Notes under the pieces: generated by a model | The model's input: the letters and a program-made list of their open reading frames with translations, nothing else | Databases searched by the model: none | What the model was told of the DNA's origin: nothing | Assembly (NCBI GenBank): GCA_030761205.1 | Contig: JAULJL010000010.1 | Span: 4,221,001-4,285,000 of the forward strand | Length of the DNA stretch: 64,000 bases | Direction: 5' to 3' | Origin: Fremontodendron californicum | Taxonomy: Eukaryota > Streptophyta > Magnoliopsida > Malvales > Malvaceae | In this document: positions 12,030 through 23,277 of the stretch, piece after piece | Layout: every line of letters starts with the position of its first letter | Position numbering within the stretch: position 1 is the stretch's first letter | Program-made: the position numbers and the translations under genes

Positions 12030-12240
12030 GGAAGTCGCCATATGATATGGCGACTTTCCTTCTTAATTTTTTATTTTTTTAAAAAAATTAACCATGGGAA
12101 GTCGTCATATGATATAATTTGAAATTATATATCAATATGCAACCTCAATGACGACTTCCCATGACATTTTTTTAAAGCGTATTTTGGTATATAATTTAAG
12201 ATTAATAATAAAAAAAATGACGACTTCCCATGACGACTTC
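12030..12240. repeat. Palindrome cluster, right end of the PMD element
   Basis: An intact copy lies at 12030-12059. The next, CATGGGAAGTCGTCAT (12093-12108) and ATGACGACTTCCCATG (12149-12164), are perfect inverse arms separated by about 40 bases that contain a copy of the element's terminal sequence. Further half copies lie at 12217-12240. Confidence 0.75.
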
Positions 12241-12459
12241 TTATTTATTTATTTTAATATTCAAATTTAAGATTAATAATAAAAAATATCTCATCTATCA
12301 TTAGCAAGATTTTTAAATTTAACAAATGAGTTAGCAAAATAATACATATTTTTTTATAATATAATATAATATAATAAAAATAATATATAATATATAATAA
12401 TCTCTTAACATTGTTTATAACATTAAAATTTTTCACCATTAATATATCAACAATTAAGA

Positions 12460-12800
12460 GTATAATCAAGTCGAGCCGAGTTCAAATTATAAGAAGCTCG
12501 AGTTCGATTCGAGATAAAAATCGAACTGCTCGAACTCGTTCGATTAGGCTCGCTTGTCTAGTAAAAAATCAGCTTGATTCTCATGCTCGACTTCAAACTT
12601 GATTATTTTTGCTCGAGTTCAAATTGAGATTTTTAAATACTAATTAAAAATAAAAAAAAAACTTGATTAGGCTCCCGAGCTACTCGAGTCAAGTATTAGG
12701 TTATTCGAATTCGGCTCACTCGATAACTCGAGCTACTCGAGCTCGACTCGACAATGATAGAGTCGAATTCGAGTTTTTTTTCGAACCGAACCCGAATAAT
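12460..12800. repeat. CTCGAG-rich dispersed repeat
   Basis: A stretch dense in CTCGAG/TCGAGC/GAACTCG motifs on both strands, typical of subterminal parts of non-autonomous hAT elements. Exact ends and target duplication were not found. The short frame at 12411-12602 is a by-product. Confidence 0.45.
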
Positions 12801-13061
12801 TTATGAGCACAAATATCTCGTTTATACCATTATCAACAACGAATTCTAAATTTTATGTTTAAATATTTTTTTTTAAGTTAAAAGTCATACAATTATGACA
12901 AAGTAATGGAATGATATTAAAAAAAAAAAAAACTGTAAGTTTACTATTTTTTGTTTTGGGTAGAAAAAATTCCTTTTCTACGTGGGAAAATGTAATTAAA
13001 ATGTTTTTCCTTTTTTTATATTACCAAATAAAGAAAATATATTTTAATTTTATGAAAAAAA

Positions 13062-14175
13062 GTATATTTACCCCTTAAGGTTTTATAGAAAATATACTTA
13101 TCTTCATAAAGTTTGAAAAACACTCACTTACCTCTTAAGGTTTGACACAAAATACACTATCCCCCTAAGATATTATTTCTAAGTTAATTTTAAATGAAAA
13201 GACAAATATATCCTTTATTAATTATTAATCATTTATTTTTGTTTCCATTTTTTTAACTCAAAACTTTTTTAACTACAAAATTCAAGTATACATGTTAAAT
13301 ATTTTAAATTTATGCTAATATGGATTGGTTCAATTGGTTGAGTACTCATTAGCGTCTTAGCAAGCACCAGGATTCGAGTCTCACTAGTAGTTCTATTTGG
13401 TGAGTGATCTATAAGTACCACTGTTAACACTCTCTAAAGTATGTGACATGTCCTGACCCTAAATTGGGTAGTCTCCCCTCACTTAATCTTTTTTGTACCA
13501 AATTTTTTTTAAACTTATCTTTAATTTAATTATATGTATTAACTTTGATATTAATATATTATGTTATTTTTATTTTAAAATGAATAAATTATCATTATTT
13601 AAAAAAGTTTAATAATAAAGAAATTGATTAAAAAAATAAAAAAATAGACAGAAAAAATAAAAAAAATGATCATATTTTTTATTTTTCAAGTAAAATTTGA
13701 ATAAGTTTAATTTGATTAACAGAATGCTAACATGGTTACTTTTTCAAAAGATAAAATGTGTTTTTCAAAATAATACTGGTAAGTTTATTTTCAATAAAAT
13801 CTTATGAAAGATAATTATATACTTTTTTATTCTTCTTATTTTTTTATTTTTTTTTCTTTAACCAATTTCATTATCACTAAAATTTTTAAATAACAATAAT
13901 TAATTAATTAAATATATTTTAATAAAATCATTTCAAAGTTAATATATAATTGAATTAAATATAAATTTAAAATAGTTAACATGCACTTGAATTAGAATAT
14001 AACTTAATTAGAATTTAATTTAATAGTAATTAAAGATAATTTTAAGACTAAACAAATTCTCATTATTTTATAGTTAAAAAAATTAAAAGGAAAAACAAAA
14101 CAAAACAAAATAAAAATAAATGATTAATATTAATAAAGGGTAAATTTGTCTTTTCATTTAAAATTAATATTCATT
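13062..14175. repeat. Rearranged inverted-repeat element
   Basis: 13181-13250 (TTTTAAATGAAAAGACAAAT...) recurs inverted at about 14090-14165. A second block, 13062-13135 (CTTAAGGTTTTATAGAAAAT...), recurs inverted at about 13735-13830. The order of blocks is not that of a simple hairpin, so two related MITEs may be nested or one may be rearranged. A SINE-like unit sits between the arms. Confidence 0.5.
13318..13512 (+). mobile_element. tRNA-derived SINE candidate
   Basis: A-box-like TGGTTCAATTGG (13326-13337) and B-box-like GGATTCGAGTC (13370-13380) are about 32 bases apart, the normal spacing of an RNA polymerase III promoter in a tRNA-headed SINE. A unique-looking body of about 120 bases follows and ends in a T-run near 13500. 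There is no cloverleaf, so it is not a functional tRNA gene. Confidence 0.55.
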
Positions 14176-14509
14176 TGCTGCAAAAGATCTCAATGATAGC
14201 AATTATAAGTAGGGGTGTGCATAATTCGGTTAAAACCGAATTAACCGACCGAATTTTAATTCGGTTCGGTTAATCGATTAACCGAATAAAATTCGGTTCG
14301 GTTAACGGTTAATGGTTTTGGGGAATTTCGGTTTTCGGTTAATTCGGTTCGGTTAAGCGAAAATAACCGAATTACACGAATTAACCGAAATTCCCTAAAA
14401 CGACAAGAGTTTATGCGTTTTGATATATATATATATATTTTAATTAATTTATATATTAAAAACTAAAAACCCTAAAAAGTAATAACCTTTCCTAACCCTA
14501 ACTAATCCC

Positions 14510-14960
14510 CTCCCATTCAGCCACCGTTCTCACCCATTCCCCTCTCCTCTCGATCAGACTCTTTTTCCCCTGACCCATTCGGCCATTCCCCTCTCTCAGG
14601 CTCGATATCTCTCTCAGAAGTCAGATCTCACCTCTCTCAGGCTCTGACTCCTTTTCCCCTGACCCATTCGGCCATTCCCCTCTCTCAGGCTCGATATCTC
14701 TCTTAGAACTCAGAAGTCAGATCTCACCTCTCTAAGGCTCGATATCTCTCTCAGAAGTCAGATCTCAGTGGCTCGATACCTCTCTCTCTCTGTCTCTCAG
14801 TCTCGACTCACCTCTCTCAGATCTCAGAGGCTCGATCTCACCTCTCTCAGATCTCAGGCTCGATCTCGGTCTCAGGCTCAGCCCCTCTCGATCCCAGCCC
14901 CTCTCGGTCTCAGGCTCAGCCCCTCTCGGTCTCAGGCTCTCAGGACCTCTCACCTTCTCA
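14510..14960 (+). repeat. CT-rich imperfect tandem repeats in the hAT leader
   Basis: Units such as CTCTCTCAGGCTCGATATCT and CAGAAGTCAGATCTCACCTC recur many times. They lie upstream of the transposase and may be part of its 5' UTR or promoter. The reading frames across them on both strands are low-complexity artefacts. Confidence 0.7.
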
Positions 14961-15314
14961 GGACCTAGAAGGTATATTTTCATGTTTTTTTTCCTTCCTG
15001 TTTTCCCTAACCTGTGCTTGTCGAGTTGCTTGTTATTGATGTTAATGTAATCATGTCTGGTTGATTCTGGTGTTGCAGATAATTGAAATGCAAAGTTGTT
15101 TTAAAACAACAGAACCAACGAATTTGTTCCATACTTCCATTGTTCTTTAGGTGCATTGAGTTGTATTCATGTTCTAATGTTTTTAGATATCTCATTCATT
15201 GTGTTTGACAAAATATGACATTTTTTGTGTGGAAAAACGACATGGATACTTCCTACACGTACTTGTTTTAGATGCTATGTAATAACTTCCCAAGTGAATT
15301 AAGACATTCTGGAG

Positions 15315-15318
<4 letters not shown>

Positions 15319-15353
<35 letters not shown>
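15319..15353. repeat. TA microsatellite
   Basis: About 17 uninterrupted TA units inside the hAT element. Confidence 0.9.
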
Positions 15354-15355
<2 letters not shown>

Positions 15356-15551
15356 TACAAATGTTAAAGGCAGAAAACATGTTACAGTTGCAAGTTGTGG
15401 AAATTTTTATATTCAAAGTTTTACTATCACTTTTGTGACAGCGAATATCTCGGCCAGTTCAGACTCCAGACCCTACTACTAATATATATATATAAGGTTA
15501 TATAGTATAAAATTCTTGCTAGATTCTTTTAAACTTCAGGATTAAGGTAGT

Positions 15552-15710
15552 ATGATAGGGATTCTAGATCCTTCAAACCCTGATAGGGATGCTCCTGTTC
15601 ATTCCCAGAACCAAACTCCTATAGCTACCACAGTTGAAAACACTTCATCTCAAGAAGCAAAGAAACTTAAAGTTTTCATAGTTTTTTACTCAATGTATAT
15701 GGCCATGTAG
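15552..15710 (+). CDS. Short upstream ORF in the hAT element
   Basis: An ATG-initiated 52-codon frame (MIGILDPSNPDRDAP...) 170 bases before the transposase ATG. It could be an upstream ORF, or an upstream exon of the transposase with its splice signal lost. Nothing in it is recognisable as a domain. Function unknown. Confidence 0.25.
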   Translation: MIGILDPSNPDRDAPVHSQNQTPIATTVENTSSQEAKKLKVFIVFYSMYMAM

Positions 15711-15878
15711 AATGTTTAGCTAAAAGAATGAAGAAAGTAGTGGATTCCATTGATGGGGTTGAGGGGTTTTTGTACAGGGTTCCTGAGACACTATGTTGTC
15801 TGTACTAATAGTTGCAGTAACAATATCTAACATCTAACATCAAGTAACCCTAACTATTGTTTTCTTGTATCTTTATAG

Positions 15879-17911
15879 ATGTCCACTGAAGTAGACTCTC
15901 TTGAGGCTAGTGTTACTCCTAGTCCTCTTAACACAGAACATGACGGAAGTTCAGCAGCTGAAGCTTCAAGTCAAGCAAAACAGCAAACTGGGACTACTCA
16001 AGAGAGGAAAAGAAAAGCCATGCCCCCAAGGTCAGAAGTATGGTCTCATTTTACTAAATTTGTTACTAGTGAGGGTGATATAAAGAGTAGATGTAATCAT
16101 TGTGATAAGGAATTTTGTTGTGATGTAAAGAGAAATGGCACTGGATCACTAAAATATCACATGAACCAATGCAAGCAAAATCCTGCTAATGTTGACACTG
16201 CACAAGCCCAACTAGTTTTACCTAGTCATAGGGGTCTTGAAGGGGAAGGACATATTAAAACTTGGAAATTTGATCAAGATGGAATTAGGAAAGGTTTAGC
16301 AGAAATGATTGTGATTGATGAGTTACCTTTTAGGTTTGTAGAAAGTGAAGGCTTTAGAAAATTTATGTCTAGGGCATGTCCTAGGTTTCATATTCCTTCA
16401 CGAACTACTGTGACTAGGGATGTTTATCAGCTTTACTTAGATGAGAGGATAAAAATGAAGCAATTTTTGAAAAATTCATGTACAAGAGTTTGTCTAACTA
16501 CGGACACATGGACATCTTTGCAAAGAGTTAATTATTTGTGTCTTACGGCTCACTTTATTGATAATGATTGGAAGTTGAATAAGAAAATCATAAACTTTTG
16601 TCCAATTTCTAGTCATAAAGGTGAGGCCATAGGCATGTTGGTAGAGAAATGTTTACTTAGTTGGGGGATTGATAAATTGTTCACTATAACACTTGATAAT
16701 GCAAGTGCAAATGATGTTGCTGTTGGTTATTTGAGAAAAAAGTTTGGGCAGCGGGGGGGTTGTATTTTAAATGGTAAATACCTTCATATGAGATGCATTG
16801 CACACATTGTGAATTTGGTTGTGGTTGAAGGTTTGAAAGAAATGAATAAATCTGTTGCACGTGTCAGGGGGTTGTAAGATATGTGAGGCAATCTCCAGCT
16901 AGATTTAAAAAATTTAAGGAGTGTGTTGAGATGGAAAAAATAGAAAGCAAAAAGTTGTTGTGTCTAGATGTTAGTACTAGGTGGAACTCTACCTACTTGA
17001 TGTTAGATAGCTCTCAAAAATTTGAAAGAGCTTTTGAGAGATTCGAAGAGCAAGATAACAATTTTAGAGTTGAACTTGAGTTGGGGGAAGGTTGGCCTTC
17101 TGAGGAGGATTGGACTACTGTTAGAAACTTGAGGGACTTCTTAGAACACTTCTATGAACTCACTGTGCGAGTTTCTGGCAGTTTGTATGTCACATCCAAC
17201 ATTTTTTTTGATGAACTTGCTGAAATGGATTGTCTTTTGCGAGAGTCTCAATTAAATGAAAATATTGAATTTGGTGTGATGGCCATGAGGATGAAAGATA
17301 AATATGATAAATACTGGGGCAAGATTGAAAAGATTAATATGCTTGTTTTTGTTGCTGTTGTTCTAGATCCTAGGCATAAATTTAAATATGCAGATTTTGC
17401 AATTCGAGATATGTATGAGGGTGAAAAAGGTTTGAGCATGGTGCAAAGGTTGAAGGAAGTTTTATATGAATTGTATGATGAGTATTTACCTCCACTTCCA
17501 AATGATAATGGCAAATCAAGTGTGACACCACATACTTCTGTAGAACCACAACAAAAACTAAAGAAGCGTATGAAATCAAAGTATCATAAGCATGTAGTTG
17601 AATCTGGTGATGGGGATCAAAAATCAGAATTGGATAAGTATTTAAATGAGGCTAATGAGGCAGATGTTGATGATTTTGATATTTTAGGATGGTGGAAACT
17701 CAATAGCCCTAGGTTTCCTATCCTTTCACACTTGGCCAAAGATGTTTTAGCTGTTCCAATTTCTACTGTTGCTTCTGAGTCCGCATTTAGTACCGGGGGA
17801 CGTGTGCTTGATTCATTTAGGAGTTCTTTAACTCCTAGAGTTGTACAAGCCCTAGTGTGTACTCAAGATTGGATTCGGAAATCAACAAATGAAGACATCA
17901 ACAATGAATAA
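15879..17911 (+). pseudogene. hAT transposase (BED finger, RICESLEEPER-like), frameshifted
   Basis: The first frame (15879-16877, 332 residues) holds a BED-type zinc finger with C72, C75, H94 and C98, then the start of the RNase-H-like catalytic fold (TTDTWTS near residue 209; ITLDNASAND near 271). At about 16868 a run of five G shifts the frame. In the other frame it continues without a stop from 16872 to 17911: RYVRQSPARFKKF, CLDVSTRWNSTY, VLDPRHKFKY and the C-terminal hAT dimerisation region (LGWWK, FPILSHLAKDVLAVP, ASESAFSTGGRVLD). One missing G explains the break. The protein would cut and paste the element in the nucleus. Apart from the shift the gene looks well kept; a sequencing error in the G-run is possible. 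Confidence 0.9.
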
Positions 17912-18769
17912 CAGTTACAAGATCTTGACAAAATTGAAAATGGTATAATTATTACTTTCCTTTTATTCTATGAACTACAAATATTTTTGTTCATGTTTAT
18001 CTTTATTTTTTTTTTCTTTTGGGTGTTTAGATTTATCTTGGAATGCATTAGAGCCTACCGTTAATTCATGAGCTAGTGTTAGTTGAAGGGTAAGATTATG
18101 TAATATAGTTTATTTAATTATGCTATTTGATTTATTTTTAAAATTCTAATAATAATATTATTTTCTATTTTTACATATATTTTGTAGGACAATTGGATAC
18201 ACCTGGATTGGACTTGACAGTGTAGCATTTGCATTTCTGTTGGTTGTTGGCTACTTGGATTGTTGCTCCCTTTGAAGATGTTTGTAATGATTCTATTGAA
18301 GACAAGAGTATTTATTAAGTTTGTTATTGTATGTTATGTTTTAAGTCTCTGAATGTTTTACTGCGGTAATGCCTTTGGTTTGTAATGATTCTATTGTATG
18401 TTAGTACTTAGTACTAGTAGGGATGTTTGTTAATTGTTAGTAGGCTGTTTGAACTTTGAATGTTTGTTTGAGCTCAGTTATTGCGGTACTGCCTTTGGTT
18501 TATGGGTTAGTAGGCTGTTTGAACTTTGAATGTTTGTTTGAGCTTAGTTATTGGCTTATTGCTATGTCTGTATTGTAGTGTTTAGTTGTGGCAGAGGTGT
18601 TATTCTCTGTTTAAACATGTCATTTTAGCAAAATTTGATTCATTTATATGTTGTTGATATTCAGGAGGTGTGATCTCATATTTTTCTTCCACTGATTCTC
18701 TTGTCATGAATTATTGGCACTGCATGTAAGAATCTCAGAAATAATTTCGGTCATAAATTTTTTTACTTA
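17912..18769. other. 3' non-coding part of the hAT element
   Basis: Contains two similar stretches, near 18362-18480 and 18481-18550 (GCGGTA(A/C)TGCCTTTGGTTT, GGCTGTTTGAACTTTGAATG), a short local duplication. No gene. Confidence 0.5.
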
Positions 18770-19169
18770 TTTCGGTTAATTCGGAAACCGACCGAATTAA
18801 CCGAAATAATTTCAGTTCGGTTAATTAACCGAAATAATTATTCGGTTCAGTTAACGGTTAATTGGAAAAAAAATTCGGTTAATTCGGTTTTGGTTAATTC
18901 GGTTCGGTTATTAACCGAATTAACCGAATGAACACCCCTAATTATAAGTGCTACCAAAAGTATTTTTATATGATAAGATTTATAACAGCACATGTCAAAT
19001 ATTTCTAAAAATTTTAAAAATGCTGTAATTATTGACCATTATAATATATATTATATAACAACAATATGCAAAATATTGTCAAAGCGTTGCATTTGCTATT
19101 TTTAACAATATTTGAGAAATGCTATAAAAAAATGCTGTCTAAAATTAATTTTGACGTAGTGTATCAATG

Positions 19170-19560
19170 ATTAAAAAATCGAATTGAAAATTAAATCAAT
19201 GAGTATTTTGATTCAATTTATTCAATCGATTAATGGTTGATTCGATTATAAAAGAATTTTAATATTAAATATATAATTTTAATATTAAATAGTATTAAAT
19301 ATATCAAATAGTTAATAAAAATATGCATTTGATTTAATGATATGATTTTTAATATAGAATTAAGATGTTAAAGATTCAAATATCATCATTTACAAAAAAA
19401 TAATAATAATAATAATAATAAAATAAACATAAAATCAATTTTTATCGATTCAATATGATTTATATCAATTCAACCATTTTACTAATTCAACTAATTTTTA
19501 CCATTTTGGTAAAATCTCGATTTTAAGGTATATATCATATTGAACAAACTTTTAATTTTT
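19170..19560. repeat. Dispersed repeat family R3, copy 1
   Basis: Shares with 19960-20270 and 53640-53940 the order: ATTAAATA block, AATAAAAATATG(C/T)ATT, TTAATG(A/G)TATG(A/G)TTTTTAATAT, then TTAAAGATTCAAAT. It is non-coding; the class is unknown. Confidence 0.6.
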
Positions 19561-19959
19561 TGTTGAATCGATCTAATTTTTTTTTAATATTGATATGTGT
19601 AAAGAAAAATAATCAAAATTATTTATTTAAATTATTGTTTAATAGTTTGTTTTACCAATTACCACATTGTCAATTTTTTAAAAAATGTACAATTATATGC
19701 AATGATGGTAAAGGATTTTTGCAATTCACCAAAAAAGAAGAGAACAATGTAAAAATCAACCTTTTTCCCCCTTTGCTAGGTTGTTCTTGAACCATGGTCC
19801 CGGAATCACTCAGCCAAGACTTTTCAGTTGACATTAATCAATCGAACTCGAAAGGATATATCCTCTTTAAGAATTGTCATTGGCAATGGTTAATGCCTAA
19901 CTGGAACTTAATTTCATTGAATAAAAAATTAGAGGGGAAGTTAAATTGGTGTGATTTTT

Positions 19960-20270
19960 GAGTCATCGGTTTAATTGAATTAAATTGAATTATTCAATTA
20001 AAAAATAAATTCAATATTAAATATTTGATTTTGATTTTGATTTTGATTTTGATATTGATATTAAATAAACATTAAATATAGTAATTAATTAATAAAAATA
20101 TGTATTGTGTTAATGGTATGGTTTTTAATATATAATAATAAAGAGGTTAAAGATTCAAATCCCATCACTTATAAAAATAATTTTAATAAAATAACAAAAA
20201 ATTAGATTTTTTACCCGTTTAATTTGATTTTTTGTCATTTTTTACCAAAACCGTTTCATTGAATATTCAG
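19960..20270. repeat. Dispersed repeat family R3, copy 2
   Basis: Second copy of the family at 19170-19560, in the same orientation. It contains a (TTTTGA)n run near 20030-20060 and ends near TCAAATCCCATCAC, which resembles a worn B box. Confidence 0.6.
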
Positions 20271-20394
20271 TTCTTTGGTATGTGCCGGATCGGACAGGCC
20301 ACCAGTTCCCGATTGAATCGGTCCAACCGGCTAGTCCGATCTGATTTTTTCAACACTGCTTAATTGTTAGAGATTAGTTGGTGTCTTTGTTAGT

Positions 20395-20480
20395 GGTATT
20401 TTTTTTAAGTATTCGTATTTGATATTTGTATTTAATATATATTTGGATATAAATATAAGAGTATCAAAAATCACATATTG
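20395..20480 (-). repeat. Dispersed repeat family R4, partial copy
   Basis: Reverse-orientation fragment of the family best seen at 62505-62695 (AAGTATTCGTATTTGATATTTG...). See the matching finding. Confidence 0.45.
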
Positions 20481-20770
20481 CGTACCTTTTATATCTGAAT
20501 GTGGCTTATATATCCTATTAGACTCTCCACCTTACAAGCTAAGCTTTTGAGGTCGAGTTTGAGTTTCCTTAACTTGATATGAGAACTAGGTCCCTTGCCC
20601 ATTCTATTAGGTTGCTTGTTCTACGCCGATTTCGCCAAGTATTTATCGAAAGGGGTGTCAAAAATCTCACATTGTCTACCTCTTGTACGTGTGAGTTATA
20701 TATCATATTAGACTTTTCACCTTACAAACTAACTTTTGAGCTCGAATTTAAATTTTTTAATTAAGGATAT
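20465..20770 (+). repeat. Tandem LTR-like fragments
   Basis: Two similar blocks, 20465-20575 and 20657-20765, share (A/G)TCAAAAATC(A/T)CA, ATATATC(C/A)TATTAGACT and CACCTTACAA. The second begins TGTCAAAAATCTCACATTG, a common start of small plant LTR (TRIM-like) elements. No internal region is present. Confidence 0.4.
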
Positions 20771-21241
20771 GATTTTTTAAATATATAAATTAAAAAAAAA
20801 AATCAGTTGGTATTGTTACCTACCTTAAACAATTATTTGACTTGAAGCACTTCCATGGAAAAGGAATATGCCTGCCTCCCAAACAATTAATAGACTCGAA
20901 ATTGCTGGGAAGGGGCACTACTTTGAGACATAATATGTTCCTTCTCCATTTCATTTTCTATTTTTTTTTTCATGCTAAGATTTTGTTCTTTAATTTATAA
21001 AACCACAATCTTCAAAGCATGAAGCAAACGTTTTTGCTTTGGGGGTTTTCATCACTTTTGAGTATGACGCTTTTTTTTTCTTCTTTTGTTGTTTAATTTA
21101 CTAGTATAAATAAAACTTCAATTTCCATGTTTCTTGAATATTTAATCATAAATATCATAATCAAACAACACATTTTAAAAGAACATTAAGAGATTAAAAA
21201 CCAAGGCTCTATTTTATTTTTATTTTTTTTACAAAGAAAGT
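20771..21241. other. AT-rich spacer
   Basis: No feature recognised. Confidence 0.4.
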
Positions 21242-21503
21242 TGTAATCATAAAAGATATTAAAGCTTTAAAAGATCAAAATTAAGTCAAAGAGATTATGT
21301 TCATTGATTTATAAATCATTAGACTTAATCTTTTGTCTTTTGTATAGATGAGATAAATTAATCTTTTTGTTGTAACTAATCTTTTGTCTTTTGTATAGAT
21401 GAAATAAACTAATCTCTTATCTCTTATATAGATGAGGTAAACTAATATTTTATCTTTTGTATAGATGAGATAAGTTAATCTTTATCTCTTATCTTTTGTA
21501 CAC

Positions 21504-21580
<77 letters not shown>

Positions 21581-22150
21581 TGATGATTATTAAAAATTTA
21601 TAGGTTCAAACATCAAAATTTTATCTCCCTTTTATGGTATCAAAGTCCACACGTCCAACAAGCACTTGATTATATACATATATATTATCAATGGCAACAA
21701 CCATCACTTTGACTACAAAAACTCTAACATCACTTAAATGACTTCTACTTCTTCCACTATCACCCATGTTTTCATCAATATTGCAGTCCAATTACTTTTA
21801 AAATTAACTTTCATCAATTTTTTTTAGCAGCTTCAATTTAACTTTTTTATTGTAGATTATAATCTTATCGGTTACATAATTTGTGCTACTCTCTTATTGC
21901 AAGTTATGATCCAAAATTGGTGTAGTTGATGAGTCCCTCATCTTGCGGGGCATGTAAAAATTATTAAAATTTCAAAAGATCAAGAGAAGGTCAAGTCAAG
22001 AGAAATGTTGATAGATTCAAAAATAATTTTTGTTGTAACTAATTTTTTTATTTCTTGTATAGATAAGATAAGTTTATATTTTTATTGTAGTTAATCTCTT
22101 ATCTCTTATATTGATGCTTAATAAAAAATTTATCTCCTAGACTTATTGGA
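21242..22150 (+). mobile_element. Collapsed LTR retrotransposon relic (Copia-like)
   Basis: Two similar blocks, 21242-21500 and 21953-22120, share TGTAA..AT..TTAAA..TTTCAAAAGATCAA, AAGTCAA.GAGA and units like TTGTATAGATGAGATAA. After the first comes TGGTATCAAAGTCC (near 21636), a worn primer-binding site for initiator tRNA-Met. Just before the second is TCATCTTGCGGGGCA, a plausible polypurine tract. The interior of about 300 bases encodes nothing. The first block holds an array of about 35-bp units (21340-21490). Confidence 0.5.
21505..21579. repeat. TA microsatellite
   Basis: Over 30 TA units with one interruption (ATGTATA). A likely length-variable site. Confidence 0.9.
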
Positions 22151-22895
22151 TGCGATCTTTTAAAATAATTGTATGAATTAACTGAATTAAATCTCGAATT
22201 TCGCAAAGATTTATTTTAAAGATTTTAAATTCGAATCTTAAAATAAATGTCTCCCAATCCTAACCAATATAGGAGACAACCATTTGGGTTTTGTTCAAAT
22301 AATAAAATAAATTCCAATTATAACATTGAGAATTTAAAATTTAGTCCAAATAATTCACTCATCTCTTCTTTTGCAAATTCATTTTAAGTCTTGTTCTTGG
22401 AAAACATGGACGATTCTCTCTCTCATATATATAAATATATATATGAGAAGGGATTCACTTATACTAGTGTAAAATTAAATTAGTTTTACACGCTTTCATA
22501 ATTTCCTATACCATTTATATTTGTTTAATTCGACTGTCGTATTTCATGCTCTATTCATGTAGATCATGCACGTCGAGTTTTGAGTAAATTAAAAATGTTT
22601 AACTATTTGTTCGATATAAAAAAATTTAACCGTTAAATATATATTGAAAATGAGAGTATTCTTGATCGATATAATAGAGCTATCAGATCGATTCGAAACT
22701 TTACGTGCATGACGAGTACGATTATATTACTAAATCCAACGATCGATTTGTTAAAATATTAATCTTATACGAAATTATAAAAACATATAAAATTAATTAA
22801 TTTTATACTAATATAAATGGTTCCTCCTTTCTCTATATAATTATATAAGAGAGAGAAGAATCATTGCTTTGGATAGGAGTTTCTAGGACAACGAC
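22151..22895. other. AT-rich spacer
   Basis: No gene. A TTTTACAC / TAAAATTAAATTAG inverted pair near 22470 and 22780-22815 hints at another degraded MITE. Confidence 0.35.
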
Positions 22896-23277
22896 TAGGA
22901 GTGATAACGATTCGATTTAATTCAATTTTGAAAAAAAAAATTGCGGTTAATTTTAATATTTTAGTTTTTTAAAAATCGAATCGAATAGTATCAAAAATCG
23001 AATCGATCATAACCGAATTTCACCGGTTCGGATAGGTTCGATTCATCGATTTTTAAGGTTTTTTTCACTAATTTAAAATTTTATATTATAAAAAATAAAA
23101 AGTAATTAAAAAACCAATTAAACAATAGAATTTGATTCGAATAATTGTGGTTTTTTAATTTATGAATCGAAAATCGAACTGAATTGAATAAGTTTAATTA
23201 TTATCTAAACTGATTCAATAAAAACAAAAATAAATACTACGATTTAAATCGATTTTCGATTTTTTTTCTCAGCTCTA
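22896..23277. mobile_element. hAT-like MITE (382 bp)
   Basis: Flanked by 8-bp ACAACGAC (22888-22895) and GCAACGAC (23278-23285), seven of eight identical. Ends are TAGGAGTGAT and, reverse complemented, TAGAGCTGAG. The interior is rich in AATCGAAT/CGATTC motifs on both strands and has no coding capacity. Confidence 0.65.

Larger units (their letters stand above)
6584..12197. mobile_element. Putative TIR transposon carrying a plant mobile domain gene
   Basis: The 20 bases at 6584-6603 (AAATTATATATCAAAATACG) match the reverse complement of 12178-12197 at 19 of 20 positions. Just inside each end lie several copies of a palindrome built on GTCGCCATATGATATGGCGAC. Between them lies a decayed PMD gene on the minus strand. 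PMD (MAIN/MAIL-like) domains are known to be carried by plant transposons, including Mutator-like ones. I infer one element of about 5.6 kb, later invaded by two smaller elements (6845-7826 and 10345-10899). No transposase and no clear target duplication were found. An extra direct copy of the end sequence at 12123-12142 suggests that the right end was rearranged. Confidence 0.5.
14210..18940 (+). mobile_element. Complete hAT transposon (4,731 bp)
   Basis: Perfect 8-bp target duplications ATTATAAG lie at 14202-14209 and 18941-18948. The ends are TAGGGGTGTGC (left) and TAGGGGTGTTC (right, reverse complemented). Both subterminal regions (14220-14400 and 18770-18935) hold many AATTCGGTTAA / TTAACCGAA motifs, the likely transposase-binding sites. 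Inside are a CT-rich leader (14510-14960), a TA microsatellite and a BED-finger hAT transposase broken by one frameshift. The perfect duplication suggests a fairly recent insertion. The broken transposase means it would need help in trans to move. Confidence 0.93.

Noticed and set aside
13326..13380. Possible tRNA gene
   Set aside because: A and B boxes only; no acceptor stem or anticodon arm, so called as a SINE.
14765..14983. Overlapping frames on both strands in the CT-rich hAT leader
   Set aside because: They come from simple repeats; composition, not coding.
15319..21579. TA repeats as possible origins or CRISPR-like arrays
   Set aside because: Simple microsatellites without spacers; a plant nuclear context rules out CRISPR.
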